Source: Dactylis glomerata (Eukaryota > Streptophyta > Magnoliopsida > Poales > Poaceae). From it: a DNA stretch of 64,000 bases. Under the pieces are notes generated by a model. The model was given only the letters and a program-made list of their open reading frames with translations. It did no database searches and was not told the DNA's origin. The translations under genes and the position numbers were made by a program. The stretch spans positions 744,001-808,000 of the forward strand of contig QXEO01000881.1 of NCBI GenBank assembly GCA_007115705.1, read 5' to 3'. Positions 41,639 through 53,187 of the stretch are shown piece by piece. Positions within the stretch are counted from its first letter, which is position 1, and the number at the start of each line of letters is the position of its first letter.

Positions 41639-42855
41639 TGATTGCTATTTGTTGGGGAACCCCAAGAGTAAGGTTTTGATGAATATAGCAGCAAGTTTTC
41701 CCTCAGTTAAGAAACCAAGGTTTAATCGTTCAGGAAAAGAGCAGACAAACAACTGAAGGTGATGCTGCTAGCTTGCGACAGCTTTGGACAATTTATAGGG
41801 CGCCTCGTCCAAGCTTTGCTTTGCTAGCTGCAACGTGGAACCTGCACACACAACCAAATACTTTGTTCTCAACTTGCGATGAGGTTGTCAATCTCACCGG
41901 TTTGCTTGAAACAAAGGGTATGAGCGTATCGAGTGGAAAGTGATAATAGTATGCGAGTAAAGTAAACAGTGCGAGTAAAGTAAACAGGTGATAGCAATAT
42001 GATGGAAACAGGACCGGGGTCCATAGTTCACTAGTGGTGTCCCTCCATAAGATAAATAACACATGCTGGGTAAACAAATTATAGTTGGGCAATAGATAGA
42101 ATAAAGATAACATGATATGTCAAGAAGATCACTATGCGATTTACTCTGGGCATTACAACAAAATACATAGACCGCCATCCAACTGCATCTATGACTAATA
42201 ATCCACTCCCGGGGATATCATCCGAACACCCCATGAGTATTAAGTTGCGAACAACAGATAATTGCATTAAGCAAAGTGTGTAATGTAAACAAAGCATATG
42301 CCCTCGAGCATATGAATGTTGTTTTCTCCCTAGTAGCAACATCACATCTACAACCTTAGAGGTTTCTGTCACTCCCCCAGGTTAAATAGAGGCATGAACC
42401 CACTATCGAGCATAAATACCCCCTCTTGGAGTCACTAGCAACTACTCGGCCAAGATAGCTACTAACAACGGAGAGCATGCAAGATCATAAACAACATAGA
42501 GATAACATAAGATATATTTCAGTATAGCAACTCAATCATAACACCAATATTCATCGGATCCCAACAAACCAAACATGTAGAATTACATAACGGTGATCTC
42601 AATCATGTAGGGCAGCTCATGAGATCTAAACATGAAGCACATGGTGGAGGAGACAACCATCTAGCTACTGCTATGGACCCGTAGTCCAAGGTAGACTACT
42701 CACTCATCGCTCCGGAGGCAAGTATGGCGATGAAGAAGACCTCCGGTGGTGATTCCCCTCTCTGGCAGGGTGCCGGGAAGAGCTTCTGGACCCTCCCGAT
42801 CTTCGGGTCAATGGCGGCGGCGGATCGCGATGTGTTCTGGAAAATTGATCGGGTC
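41639..42855 (-). repeat. Gypsy A 5' LTR, part next to the primer site
   Basis: Homologous to 25644 onward. Interrupted at gggtc (42851-42855) by Gypsy B and resumed at 49448. Confidence 0.92.
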
Positions 42856-44393
42856 TGATGTCTATGCACGCGTCTGTTCTTGTAGACAGTGTTGGGCCTC
42901 CAAGTGCAGAGGTTTGTAGAGCAGCAGCAAGTTTCCCTTAAGTGGATTACCCAAGGTTTATCGAACTCAGGGAGGAAGAGGTCAAAGCTATCCCTCTCAA
43001 GCAACCCTGCAATTACGATACAGAAAGTCTCTTGTGTCCCCAACACACCCAATACACTTGTCAGATGTATAGGTGCACTAGTTCGGCGAATAGATAGTGA
43101 AATACAAGTGGTATGGATGATTATAAGTAGTAAATGCAATCTGGAATAAAAATGGCAGCAAGCAAACAAGTAACAAAACAACAAGTAAACAGTGTGCAAA
43201 GCTTGGAAACAAGGCCTAGGGATCATACTTTCACTAGTGGACACACTCCCAACAAATATAACATAATTGAACAAATAAATAACTTCTCTTCACTATGGTA
43301 CTCTGAATTACTCTCCTATTGAATAACACTAATCATTGCGTAGGGCTACGAAGCACTCCTCAAAGTTCATCAAGTACTTGACAAACACAACTCATAGAGA
43401 TATCCAAATCAAATCACAACTCAAGATAGATATTATTGCAACTTAGACCAAGTACTAACACGGTGCACACACTGTCAACATTACACCATGAAAGGAGGAA
43501 TAGATCACTTCAATACTATCATAGTGATAATTATTCTCATAATCCATAAAAGATCACAATCGTAGCCTAGACCAAGTACCACCATGATGCACGCACTATC
43601 ACCGTTACACCATGGCAGGAGGAATATATTACTTTAATAACACACTAGAGTACACATAATGAAGAAGAGTAACATCTACTTATTCAACATGATACAAAGC
43701 TCATGATCACATAAAGATCACATCATGGGAGAGAGGTGAACCACATAGCTACCGGTAGAGCCCTTAGCCCCAGGGATGAACTACTCCCTCCTCATCATAG
43801 GAGACAGCAAGGTTGATGGAGATGGCGGTGAGGTCGATGGAGATGGCGGAGACGGCGATGGAGACCGATGGAGATGGCTCCGGGGGCACTTCTCCATCCC
43901 GGTAGGGTGCCGGAACAGAGACTCCTGTCCCCCGAAATTTGGCTTCGACGGCGGCGGCGCTGCGGAACTGTTCTGGAAATTTCGCCGACTCTTTTAGGGT
44001 TTTCCGTCTTGAGGCTTTATATAGGCGAAGGGGCGTCGTCAGGGGACAGCCAGGGGCTCCTCACACTAGGTGGGCGCGGCCAGGGGCTGGGCCGCGCCCC
44101 CTACATGTGAGGGCGGCCTCTGGCCCCCCTCCGGCTCTCTTTCGGTCTTCGGGAAGCTTCTGGGAAAAATAAGACTTCTGGAACTTGTTTCGTCTAATTC
44201 CGAGAATATTTCCTGTGTAGCTTTTCTGAAACACAAAATAGCAGAAAATAGGGAACTGGCACTGTAGCATCTTGTCAATAGGTTAGTTCCAGAAATCGCA
44301 TAAAAACGCCACGAAGTGTAACAAAACACAAGGCAAATGGTGTAAAAACAAGCATGGAGCATCAAAAATTATTGATAAGTTTGAGACGTATCA
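42856..44393 (-). repeat. Gypsy B 3' LTR
   Basis: Plus-strand ends are tgatgtctatgcacg and ttgagacgtatca. The purine-tract complement gcatccccaagcttaa follows at 44394. Confidence 0.92.
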
Positions 44394-46953
44394 GCATCCC
44401 CAAGCTTAACTCCTGCTCGTCCTCGAGTAGGTAAGTGATAACAAAAGAAATAATTTTTGAGGTGACATGTACCATCACAACTTTGATCATATAGGTAAAG
44501 CATTGAGTGCTGAGATCAAAGAACTTAAAACATGGGCATGAAAGATGTAATCTTGACAATAAAAACTTAGCAACCATGTTATAACATGAAAAAGAACACA
44601 AACAAAAGATCATGAAAATGAAACAATGAAAGTCAAACATGTGTTCAAATCATAAGGAAAAATATACAAATGGTTTTCAGCTTGTCCTTCATGGAGAGCA
44701 AAACATAAATGCATAGGACACCTTCAAGTTTAAGAGGGCGACTAGATACAAATAATTTGAGAACAAGTGAAACCAACAATATGAATCAATCAATAAAAAC
44801 TTTGGGACAATGCACATTATACTCAGAATGACAACTATGCTCTCTTAATGGTGCATAAAGGTAGAAGGTGGTGACTCAACATAAAAGTAAAAGAAAGGCC
44901 CTTCGCAGAGGGAAGCAGTGATTAAACATATGCTAGAGCTTTTCATTTGTAAAACAGAGAGATAAAAAATTGGTTTTGAGAGGTGGTTGTCTTTGTCAAC
45001 GACTGGCAATGGGGTTCTTACTATCTTCCATACAAAAATGAAGCAGGTTTTTGAGAGAGAGATTGTCACTTTTGTGCTCTTTTATAAACCTTGGAACTCC
45101 TCCCCACATTTTTTCCTTTCTCAAACCATGGCTAACCGATTCCATCGGGTGCCCACCAACATTCACATACCATGAAGGAGTGCCTTTTTTTGGAATAAGC
45201 AATATGGAAGATAGTAAATCCGACCACTACGTCCCCATGAGCTGAAAACAGCGTCACAAAATGAGAAGTATTTTGAAGGTTTTTTGAAAGGTAGCACATG
45301 AAAATTTACTTGGAATGGCTTACAAATACCATGCATAGGAATTTTTAGTGGACACAATGGCAAACTTGGTTTTTGGGAGTTGGATGCACGAGTAGAGCTC
45401 ATACTCAGTACAAAATGAGGGCTAGCAAAAGACTGGGAGCGACCAACTAAGAGAGCAATAACGGCCATAATCATGCAAAGCGACAAAGCAACATTAAAAG
45501 AAGCATAAGATGGCATCAAAAGTCAAAAACTAAATGATCATAGAGGCTATAGGCGACTTATTTTTGTAGTCAACATGGTGTAAGCATGCGCCAAGTCAAC
45601 CCAAATAAAGCGTCAAAGGAGAAAACCAAAATAATGCTTCCAAACGATAAAAACAATGCATGATTCTTTCAAAGGGTCATTAAGCAATCTTAGTTATTTG
45701 AGACAAGTCATGCTACAGCAAAACCACTAAACATACTATCAAAAAGACATCAAGCATGACATGCAAAAGCCTAGGCCACAGTCTACACAAGCTCCTTCTT
45801 GTACCACTTTTTTGCATGAAACTTTTTCTCTTTTCCAACACCATTCAAACCTTTTTGAGGAAACTCTTTTGAGGAAAACCAACATGGACCAGAGGTCAAA
45901 ATACACCTTGATGGAAAGATAAAACAAGATCTGAACAAAAATCAAGGCGAAAAACAAAGGCTAAACGCAGTAGCAGAAAAAGAGAACACTCATTGAACGA
46001 TAAGAGTGAAAACTAGAGTGTTCTTGGCAAATGAAAAGCGAGTTCATCTCCTCCAAAAAAAATATGATGTGATCTAACCATTTATTGCAGCAAACAAAAC
46101 AAAAAAAAACTGAAAACAAAAACAACTGACGCTCCAAGAAAAATGCATAGTGCATGAAGCAATAAAAATATAGTGTCTTGAAAGGTGACCTGATTTTTGC
46201 CGATGAAGAAGGGGTGCCTCGGGGGCATCCCCAAGCTTTGACGCTTGTACTTCTTGGATATTTCTTGGGGTGATGCATGGGCATCCCCAAGCTTGAGCTT
46301 TTGTCGATTCTTCAACTCATCTCATCACTCTCTGATCCCTACACTTGAAAACTTCCTTCATACAAAACTAAACACAAATCTATTAGCAACATTAGTGTAA
46401 ACATAACATAGAATCAACCCTTTTCAGTTCAGATTTCAACACAAAACCACCACATATATAGCATATACTACTGTAGCAACTTCTCCAAAAGTTCCGTAAT
46501 CAAAAGAACTCAAAAAGAAAGCGATCGAGCGGCAAACACAAATATTGGCAAAAATCTGTCAAAACAGAACAGCTGACAAAGGTCGAATTTTTAGAGGGTT
46601 TTCTGTTGCTCAAATCAAAAAGTTTTCAACTAATAAAAGTTTGGATATAACCTGGGGCATATTCACAAGAAATCGCAGGTGCAAAATATGTACAGATAAT
46701 TTTCACGAATTTTTACGGTGCAGCACTGAAAACTGTTTCAGGACAGCAACATCCCCAAATCTTACCTCACTCAAATTAGAGGCTTCCCTTGGCACAACAA
46801 CGAAATAAAAAGGATAAGGAGCGGTTATTACAGTAGTAATAACTTCCAAGACTCAAATAAAAGAAAAAGTACTGAAAAATAAACAATGGGTTATCTCCCA
46901 AGAGTGCTTTTCTTTAATGCCTTTGAGCTAGGCGCAATAATTTGCAAAGATGC
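44394..46953 (-). other. Gypsy B 3' non-coding region
   Basis: Related along its length to the non-coding 3' regions of Gypsy A and G1, including the ggcatccccaagctt pair near 46225 and 46281. The segment near 45110-45190 matches, in inverse, the last native bases of Gypsy C (36260-36330). No gene is supported. Confidence 0.7.
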
Positions 46954-47801
46954 TCATGTGGGCGCCATATAAGAGCTTGAAGCAAAGGCGCCATATAGGA
47001 ACTTAAAGCAATAGAGAGCATCAAAAAGCAGATATGAAACACATTTAAATCTAAACCACTTCCTATGCATAGGAATCTTGTAAGAAAATAAATCAACGAG
47101 GCACATAGTAGCAAGCATGGATAGATAAAACCAGTGCCGCTTCAAGATTTGCAACATAAAGAGGGGAAACTTAATATTGTTGAGATCCATCAAATCATGT
47201 TTCCCTCTCTCATAATAACTTTCAGTAGCATAATGAATAGAACTAACAATATAACTATCACATAAAGCATCCCTATCATGAGCCACATGCATAAAAGGAT
47301 TAATACTCCCCACATGAACAATAGTAATAGGAGCAGATTCAACAGAATAATTATTCTTATCACCATAATCATCATAAATAGGAGGCATATTGTAATCATA
47401 ACTAATTTTCTCCTCAAAAGTAGGTGAACTGAAAATATTATACTCATCATCATAGCCATCATAAACTAGAGGTTTAGTATCATCGCAAGCTAAAGAACAG
47501 CTATTTTGCAAAGCATATTCTTCAAACATATCATCATAAGAAGGAACATCACATATGGGAGATAAAATATTATCAGAACAAACTTTCTCCACTAAAGCTG
47601 GGGAACTAAAATGTCATGCTTAACAAAACCAGCTTCCCCAAGCTTAGACTTTTCTATAGCATTAGTAATAACAGTGTTCAAAACATTCATACTAACAACA
47701 CTATTAGCATGCAAATTAAGCTCCAAAGGTTTTTCAATTTTCTCTTCAAACACTTCATATCTAAACTCAGGAAAAAGACAAAAGAACTCTTTATTTTCCA
47801 T
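46954..47801 (-). pseudogene. Gypsy B unknown protein, frame broken into 69 and 212 codons
   Basis: The two minus frames 47592-47801 and 46954-47592 appear to be one gene split by a single-base shift near 47600. The other frame upstream of the second reads SSPALVEKVCSDN and joins smoothly. Inside, a motif recurs: SSPALVEKVCSDNILSP and SSPTFEEKISYDYNMPP, each followed by an acidic Tyr/Asp stretch. The C-terminal ~60 residues are hydrophobic and aromatic. No gag, protease or polymerase signature is visible, and the family is not recognised. It sits where gag would be, 110 bases from the primer site. Confidence 0.5.
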
Positions 47802-47913
47802 TAAGCCTAACTAGTGAAAATAAAAACAAGAAACAAAAAGCTGTAATTGCAGAATCTAAAGGAAATAACTTCGAGCACTCACACAGGAGGATGCGAGTAC
47901 CTTTTACCTTACC

Positions 47914-47931
47914 TCCCCGGCAACGGCACCA
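47914..47931 (-). promoter_or_regulatory. Primer-binding site, tRNA-Asp-like (Gypsy B)
   Basis: tccccggcaacggcacca on the plus strand has one mismatch to the tRNA-Asp 3' end. Confidence 0.88.
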
Positions 47932-47941
47932 GAAAAGAGCT

Positions 47942-49442
47942 TGATGTCTACGCACGCGTCTATTCTTGTAGATAGTGTTGGGCCTCCAAGTGCAGAGGTT
48001 TGTAGAGCAGCAGCAAGTTTCCCTTAAGTGGATCACCCAAGGTTTATCGAACTCAGGGAGGAAGAGGTCAAAGCTATCCCTCTCAAGCAACCCTGCAATT
48101 ACGATACAGAAAGTCTCTTGTGTCCCCAACACACCCAATACACTTGTCAGATGTATAGGTGCACTAGTTCGGCGAAGAGATAGTGAAATACAAGTGGTAT
48201 GGATGATTATAAGTAGTAAATGCAATCTGGAATAAAAATGGCAGCAAGCAAACAAGTAACAAAACAGCAAGTAAACGATGTGCAAAGCTTGGAAACAAGG
48301 CATAGGGATCATACTTTCACTAGTGGACACACTCCCAACAAATATAACATAATTGAACAAATAAATAACTTCTCTTCACTATGGTACTCTGAATTACTCT
48401 CCTATTGAATAACACTAATCATTGCATAGGGCTACGAAGCACTCCTCAAAGTTCATCAAGTACTTGACAAACACCACTCATAGAGATATCCAAATCAAAT
48501 CACAACTCAAGATAGATATTATTGCAACTTAGACCAAGTACTAATACGGTGCACACACTGTCAACATTACACCATGAAAGGAGGAATAGATCACTTCAAT
48601 ACTATCATAGTGATAATTATTCTCATAATCCATAAAAGATCACAATCGTAGCCTAGACCAAGTACCACCATGATGCATGCACTATCACCGTTACACCATG
48701 GCAGGAGGAATAGATTACTTTAATAACACACTAGAGTACACATAATGAAGAAGAGTAACATCTACTTATTCAACATGATACAAACTCACAATCACATAAA
48801 GATCACATCATGGGAGAGAGAGGTAAACCACATAGCTACCGGTAGAGCCCTTAGCCCCGGGGGAGAACTACTCTCTCCTCATCATAGGAGACAGCAAGGT
48901 TGATGGAGATGGCGGTGAGGTCGATGGAGACGGCGGAGACGGCGATGGAGACCAATGGAGATGGCTCCGGGGGCACTTCCCCGTCCCGGCAGGGTGCCGG
49001 AACAGAGACTTCTGTCCCCCGAAATTTGGCTTTGACAGCGGCGGCGCTGCGAAACTGTTCTGGAAATTTCGCCGACTCTTTTAGGGTTTTCCGTCCCGAG
49101 GCTTTATATAGGCGAAGGGGCGTCGTCAGGGGGCAGCCAGGGGCTCCTCACACCAGGTGGGCGCGGCCAGGGGCTGGGCCACACCCCCTATGTGTCTTCG
49201 GGAAGCTTCCGGGAAAAATAAGACTTCTGGAACTTGTTTCGTCCAATTCCGAGAATATTTCCTATGTAGCTTTTCTGAAACACAAAACAACAGAAAACAG
49301 GGACCTGGCACTGTGGCATCTTGTCAATAGGTTAGTTCCAGAAATCGCATAAAAACGCCACGAAGTGTAACGAAATACAAGGCAAATGGTGTAAAAACAA
49401 GCATGGAGCATCAAAAATTATAGATACGTTTGAGACGTATCA
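47942..49442 (-). repeat. Gypsy B 5' LTR
   Basis: Homologous to 42856-44393 with a few substitutions and one deletion of about 38 bp near 49190. Confidence 0.92.
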
Positions 49443-49447
49443 GGGTC

Positions 49448-49852
49448 CTTAGGTTTTTTTTTCCGTCGGGGGGTCTTTATAGGCGAAGGGGCATCGTCAG
49501 AAGTGGCCCGAGGTGCTCTCACACATAGGGGGCGCGGCCAGGGGCTGGGCCGCGCCTCCCTGGTGTGTGGGGCCCTCGTGGCCCCCCTCCAACTCCTCTT
49601 CGGATCTCAGGAAGCTTCCGGGAAAAATAAGACTTCAATAACTTGTTTCGTCCAATTCTGAGAATATTTCCTGTGTAGCACTTCTGAAACACAAAAACAG
49701 CAGAAAACAGGGAACTGGCACTATGGCGACTTGTTAATAGGTTAGTTCCGGAAAATGCATAAAAGTGCCACGAAGTGTAACGAAACAGTAGGCAAATGGT
49801 GTAAAAACAAGCATGGAGCATAAAAAATTATGGATACATTGGAGACGTATCA
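49448..49852 (-). repeat. Gypsy A 5' LTR, distal part
   Basis: Resumes the LTR with cttaggttttttt and ends ggagacgtatca. The cacat TSD follows at 49853-49857. Confidence 0.92.
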
Positions 49853-49857
49853 CACAT

Positions 49858-50499
49858 CTCATGAATGATGACACTGTTGGAGATCAGCTGTATTGTTTGG
49901 CTAGGCCACCATCTTCGACTATATGTACTTTTCAAGGGTACAAGATAAATGGGAATACATTTTACACGGTTGCTCAAGATAAAAAGAGCACCAACCAAAA
50001 TAGTGGTATCCGCTTTGATGCAACAGACGATAATGGGTAGAAGGAAACATATTACGGGTACATAGAGGAGATATGGGAACTTGACTATGGACCTACTTTT
50101 AAGATCCCTTTATTTCGGTGCAAATGGGTGAAGCTGACAAGAGGCGGGGTAGTTGTAGACCAAAAATACAGCATGACAACAGTGGATCTCAACAATCTTG
50201 CATACATGGACGAACCATTCGTCCTAGCCAACGATATCGCTCAGGTTTTCTATGTGAAGGACATGTCTACAAAAATGAGAAAAAGAAATCAGCAAAAGAA
50301 GACATCGTCCGATGAGCCAAAATGCCACATAGTTCTTTCAGGGAAAAGAAACATCGTGGGAGTAGATGACAAGACAGATATGTCAGTAGATTATAATAAG
50401 TTTCATGAAATTCCGCCCTTCAAAGTGAAAGCTGACCCAAGCATCCTACTGAATGATGAAGATTCTCCATGGCTACGACCCAGAAGAAATCAGAAATAA
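49858..50499 (+). pseudogene. CACTA TNP2 transposase, 3' piece (DUF4216 region)
   Basis: Continues TNP2 in phase from 25643 (QTH then LMNDDTVGDQL). It shows CTFQGYKINGNTFYT, NSGIRFDATDDNG, a premature TAG at 50038-50040, then KETYYGYIEEIWELDYG, IPLFRCKWVKL, LAYMDEPFVLAND and AQVFYVKDM, all typical of the C-terminal half of CACTA TNP2 proteins. It ends at a TAA at 50497. The stop fits CAG to TAG. Confidence 0.9.
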
Positions 50500-50940
50500 T
50501 AGATAGAAATGTTTGTGCAATAATGTAATAATGTATTAAACCTTTTATGTAATGCATGTATGGAATGTACTAAACCTTTATTTAAGGAGCATGTGTGTTA
50601 ATAATGAACTAATATTAGTTAATCTATTATTTAATTGAAAATGGCAATTTTGTTAATAGTTTGATAAGTTAGAATAAGTTAACAAAACTGTCGGTGGGAT
50701 AAGGATGTGTGGGTAACCTTTAGTCCCGGCTGGTGGGTGCAACCGAGACTAAAGCTGTCGGCAGGATAAGGACGCATGGGTGGATGCACTGCTCGATGAG
50801 ATAAAGCATGTAGCGCACGACGCCCCTATCGGAGGAACAAGACAAAGTAGAAGCGGCGCCGTGCCTATAAAAGGAGCATCGATATGCCATGGCAAGCAGC
50901 TCAACAAGCCAACCTAGAAGGTAGGGAGAGTTTCATCCCC
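50500..50940 (+). promoter_or_regulatory. CACTA intergenic module: internal subterminal-type hairpin and TATA box
   Basis: After the TNP2 end, one inverted pair cctttagtcccggctgg / accgagactaaag lies at 50718-50753, and a TATA-like cctataaaagg at about 50864-50874. This repeats the layout seen before TNP2 and before the second gene. No coding sequence follows; a tandem array does. Confidence 0.5.
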
Positions 50941-51473
50941 ATGGATGGAGGAAAGGGTTGGGAAATCTCCCGTGGCGGAGTTTCTCGAAGATGTCGTTGG
51001 TGCTCACGCCCTACGGTATCTTTGGAAGCTCCGCCTCGGAAAAATTTCCCTGCAAGCCCGTGAAAGACTCCATCTCCTCTAACATGGATGGAGGAAAGGG
51101 TTGGGAAATCTCCCGTGGCGGAGCTTCTCGAAGATGTCGTTGGTGCTCACGCCCTACGACATCTTCGGAAGCTCCGCCTCGGAAAAATTTCCCTGCAAGC
51201 CCGTGAAAGACTCCATCTCCTCTAACAGGGATGGAGGAAAGGGTTGGGAAATCTCCCGTGGCGGAGCTTCTCGAAGATGTTGTTGGTGCTCACGCCCTAC
51301 GGCATCTTCGGAAGCTCCGCCTCGGAAAAATTACCCTGCAAGCCCGTGAAAGACTCCATCTCCTCTAACATGGATGGAGGAAAGGGTTGGGAAATCTCCC
51401 GTGGCGGAGCTTCTCAAAGATGTCGTTGGTGCTCACACCCTACGGCATCTTCGGAAGCTCCGCCTCGAAAAAA
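50941..51473 (+). repeat. 143-bp tandem repeat, four copies
   Basis: Copies begin at 50941, 51084, 51227 and 51370, the last cut at about 104 bp. The unit includes ggatggaggaaagggttggg and ggaagctccgcctcgg. Copies differ by few bases. The 82-84-codon frames inside are by-products of the repeat. Confidence 0.95.
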
Positions 51474-52210
51474 TTTCAAACACTTTTCATATTCATAGTT
51501 TTGTCAAATTCTTAAATATGCAAAAAGAATATTAATCAATATAGTTTTCATTGAAAATGGCAAAATAGTTAATAGTTTGAATAGTTAAAATAATTAAATT
51601 TGAAAATAAAAAATAGTATTGAATTAGTTATTCAATTTCAAACACTTTTCATATTCATAGTTCTGTCAAATTCTAAAATATGCAAAAAGAATATTAATCA
51701 ATATAGTTTTCATTGAAAATGGCAAAATAGTTAATAGTTTGAATAGTTAAAATAATTAATTTTGAAAATAGAAAATAGTTTTGAATTAGTTATTCAATTT
51801 CAAACACTTTTCATATTCATAGTTCTGTCAAATTCTAAAATATGCAAAAAAAATATTAATCAATATAGTTTTCATTGAAAATGGCAAAATAGTTAATAGT
51901 TTGAATAGTTAAAATAATTAATTTTGAAAATACAAAATAGTTTTGAATTAGTTATTCAATTTCAAACACTTTTCATATTCATAGTTTTGTCAAATTCTGA
52001 AATATGCAAAAAAAATATTAATCAATATAGCTTTCATTGAAAATGGCAAAATAGTTAATAGTTTGAATAGTTAAAATAATTAATTTTGAAAATAGAAAAT
52101 AGTTTTGAATTAGTTATTCAATTTCAAACACTTTTCATATTCATAGTTTTGTCAAATTCTAAAATATGCATAAGTTATTCAATTTAAAATTCAAAATTCA
52201 TATTTGAAGT
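51474..52210. repeat. 162-bp AT-rich tandem repeat, about four and a half copies
   Basis: tttcaaacacttttcatattcatag recurs at 51474, 51636, 51798, 51960 and 52122, an exact 162-bp period. Copies are nearly identical. Confidence 0.95.
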
Positions 52211-52249
52211 GAAATCTAAAAAAAATTCAGCCGTTGCCGCGCATTTATT

Positions 52250-52420
52250 ACCCCTTTAGTCCCGGCTGGATCCATCAACCGGGACTAAAGGGGGGGGGGG
52301 GGGGCTCGGGCGCGAACTGGAACCGCCCCCCCCCAAATCCTTTAGTCCCGGCTGGTGGCTTCAACCGGGACTAAAGGGGGGCCTTTAATTCCGGTTGAAG
52401 CCACCAACCGGGACTAAAGG
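52250..52420. repeat. CACTA internal subterminal-type repeats before the second gene
   Basis: Three inverted pairs of tttagtcccggctgg and ccgggactaaagg (52253/52278, 52339/52363 and 52383/52408), with long G and C runs. Confidence 0.85.
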
Positions 52421-52427
52421 GGGGGGG

Positions 52428-52435
52428 TATAAAAA
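52428..52435 (+). promoter_or_regulatory. TATA box of the CACTA second gene
   Basis: tataaaaa directly follows the last inverted pair. A pyrimidine-rich start region (ctcctccttcttcctcctctcacgc) lies about 30 bp downstream. Confidence 0.75.
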
Positions 52436-52459
52436 CCCGCCCCTCCTCCTTCTTCCTCC

Positions 52460-53187
52460 TCTCACGCACTTAGCGAATTTCACCGGAGCGCGCAGGGAGA
52501 ACCGACGCCGATTGTTGCGGTCAAATCAATCCGTGATCGCCGTCGAGCCCGCCGTCGCCGTCCGAGCGCCGCCGCCCCCCGAGCTCACCGCCCCCGCGCG
52601 CCCCCCGAGCTCACCGCCCCCACGACTCACCGCCCCGGTCACCGCCCCCGATCGAGCTCGCCGCCGGCCCTCGAGCTCGCCGCCGACGCCCCTATTGCAA
52701 GCCCGCGCCTTCCCTGTAGGTAAGAAAAATAGGTTAATTAGAATTTAGGGTTAGAATTTAGGGTTAGTATTTAGTTAGTATTTAGTTAGGGTTATATTAT
52801 TTAGTTAGTATTTAGTTAGGGTTATATTATTTAGTTAGGGTTAGAATTTATTTAGTTAGGGTTATATTATTTAATTAGTTAGGGTTATATTAGAATTTAG
52901 GGTTATATTATTTAGTTAGGGTTATATTATTTAGTTAGGGTTAGTATTTAGTTAGGGTTATATTATTTAGTTAGGGTTATTATTTAGTTAGGGTTAGAAT
53001 TTATTTAGTTAGGGTTAGTATTTAGAAAAAAGTGTTAGGGTTAGAATTTAGTTAGAATATAACGATATCGGGTCAACAGAGAATTTCAATGTATTGACCA
53101 ACTACTTAGTTTCTTTTCGAATCGTCTTATCGAATTTTGTTAGGTTAATTGTTAGCACTTTAATTGTTATGGTATTTTGCAGAAACT
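52460..53187 (+). other. Leader exon and first intron of the CACTA second gene
   Basis: A GC-rich leader runs to the donor tag|gtaagaaaa near 52720. The intron ends ttttgcag at 53182, six bases before the ATG. The intron (52732-53050) is made mostly of ttagttagggttatatta-type units. The Pro/Arg-rich frame at 52395-52748 starts upstream of the TATA box, so it is not the gene. Confidence 0.6.

Larger units (their letters stand above)
42856..49442 (-). mobile_element. Gypsy B: minus-strand non-autonomous element in the Gypsy A LTR
   Basis: 3' LTR at 42856-44393 (1538 bp) and 5' LTR at 47942-49442 (1501 bp), with an exact TSD gggtc (42851-42855 and 49443-49447). The primer site at 47914-47931 has one mismatch to tRNA-Asp. 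The 3.5-kb interior carries no gag, protease or polymerase, only a broken frame of unknown function. The 5' LTR lacks about 38 bp present in the 3' LTR near 44105-44150. Confidence 0.93.
25644..49852 (-). mobile_element. Gypsy A: minus-strand retrotransposon inserted in TNP2, hosting Gypsy C and Gypsy B
   Basis: 3' LTR at 25644-27249; 5' LTR at 41639-42855 plus 49448-49852, the two halves separated by Gypsy B. A tRNA-Asp primer site lies at 41613-41630. The flanking cacat TSD matches exactly, and TNP2 reads in frame across the site when the block is removed. The interior codes only a broken gag-protease remnant; no reverse transcriptase or integrase was found. Gypsy C interrupts the interior at 28966-39398. 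Confidence 0.93.

Noticed and set aside
50941..52210. CRISPR-like array
   Set aside because: Units are contiguous long tandem copies without unique spacers, in a plant transposon.
52395..52748. Proline-rich plus-strand frame
   Set aside because: Starts upstream of the TATA box and reads through the leader and donor site of the CACTA second gene.
52732..53050. Interstitial telomere tract
   Set aside because: The units are irregular (ttagttaggg, gaatttaggg) and never a clean run of tttaggg; they lie in an intron.
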